Of a stretch of DNA of 52,538 nucleotides, positions 52,496-52,538 are shown piece after piece; position 1 is the first letter of the stretch, and each line of letters opens with the position of its first letter. The notes under the pieces were generated by a model, which was given only the letters and a program-made list of their open reading frames with translations, ran no database searches and was not told the origin of the DNA. Source of the stretch: Prevotella sp. (lineage in GTDB: Bacteria; Bacteroidota; Bacteroidia; Bacteroidales; Bacteroidaceae). The position numbers and the translations under genes were made by a program. The stretch is from positions 1-52,538 of the forward strand of contig JAFLSG010000010.1 in NCBI GenBank assembly GCA_022511065.1, given 5' to 3'.

Positions 52496-52525
52496 TTTGA
52501 CATTTGACATATTTGACATTTGACA
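52496..52525. repeat. Four copies of TTTGACA at the right edge
   Basis: TTTGACA occurs at 52496, 52503, 52512 and 52519, in two pairs separated by two bases. The pattern may continue past the window. The rest of 52377-52495 is a non-coding stretch where nothing else was recognised. Confidence 0.6.
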
Positions 52526-52538
52526 TTAAGGTCGTTTA

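Noticed and set aside
1..52538. CRISPR arrays, tRNA or rRNA genes, insertion sequences
   Set aside because: No regularly spaced repeats, no tRNA-like cloverleaf ends and no transposase motifs were noticed on either strand. A tRNAscan or IS search could still find something.

Overview
The window looks like a chromosomal segment of a Bacteroidales bacterium, probably Prevotellaceae. The evidence is the repeated Bacteroidetes promoter form (TTTG, about 20 bases, TAnnTTTG), signal peptides ending in AQ, Bacteroidetes-type families (DUF1573, a DUF2582-type winged helix, DUF6078-like and DUF6175-like proteins, a carboxypeptidase-regulatory-domain outer-membrane barrel), the use of glnS, and an xylB-xylA pair. 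Genus assignment is an inference. No rRNA, tRNA, CRISPR array or intact insertion sequence was seen.

Layout. (1) 1-5280 is accessory. It holds a broken gene end, an AT-rich row of four secreted proteins of unknown function that share a CsgG/LPP20-like look, and a MntA-HepT (MNT-HEPN) toxin-antitoxin pair with its own promoter. (2) 5313-8459 is housekeeping: a DUF1573 protein, aspS, a small winged-helix protein with a lysine/alanine tail, and an unknown small protein. (3) 8461-25975 is a mosaic of surface-glycan genes on both strands in several short transcription units: eleven glycosyltransferases, four membrane acyltransferases, one hexapeptide acyltransferase and one DUF6078-like protein. 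A GT2-GT4 gene pair occurs twice as diverged paralogues. (4) 26042-38072 is one long minus-strand exopolysaccharide operon. From its promoter it reads: response regulator, initiating sugar transferase, half-length TolC-like protein, chain-length regulator with a decayed kinase domain, polymerase/ligase, three GT2 enzymes, flippase, acyltransferase. (5) 38263-41092 is xylB-xylA, divergent from that operon. (6) 41162-44488 is manC-gmd-fcl, making GDP-L-fucose. (7) 44601-52308 holds DedA, a TPR protein, glnS, mltG and a large outer-membrane barrel protein, all on the minus strand.

How it works together (inference). The initiating transferase would load a sugar phosphate on the lipid carrier. The many glycosyltransferases would build a repeat unit, including fucose from GDP-fucose via the GT11-type enzyme, and the acyltransferases would decorate it. 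The flippase, polymerase, chain-length protein and TolC-like protein would move and polymerise it. A single-domain response regulator heads the operon, and the next protein carries a receiver-like domain without the acceptor Asp, so post-translational control of polymer initiation is a reasonable guess. The most unusual items are the initiating transferase (pseudo-receiver plus a long acidic, Met-rich insertion), the half-TolC exporter without a visible Wza, and the four-protein periplasmic operon at the left edge.
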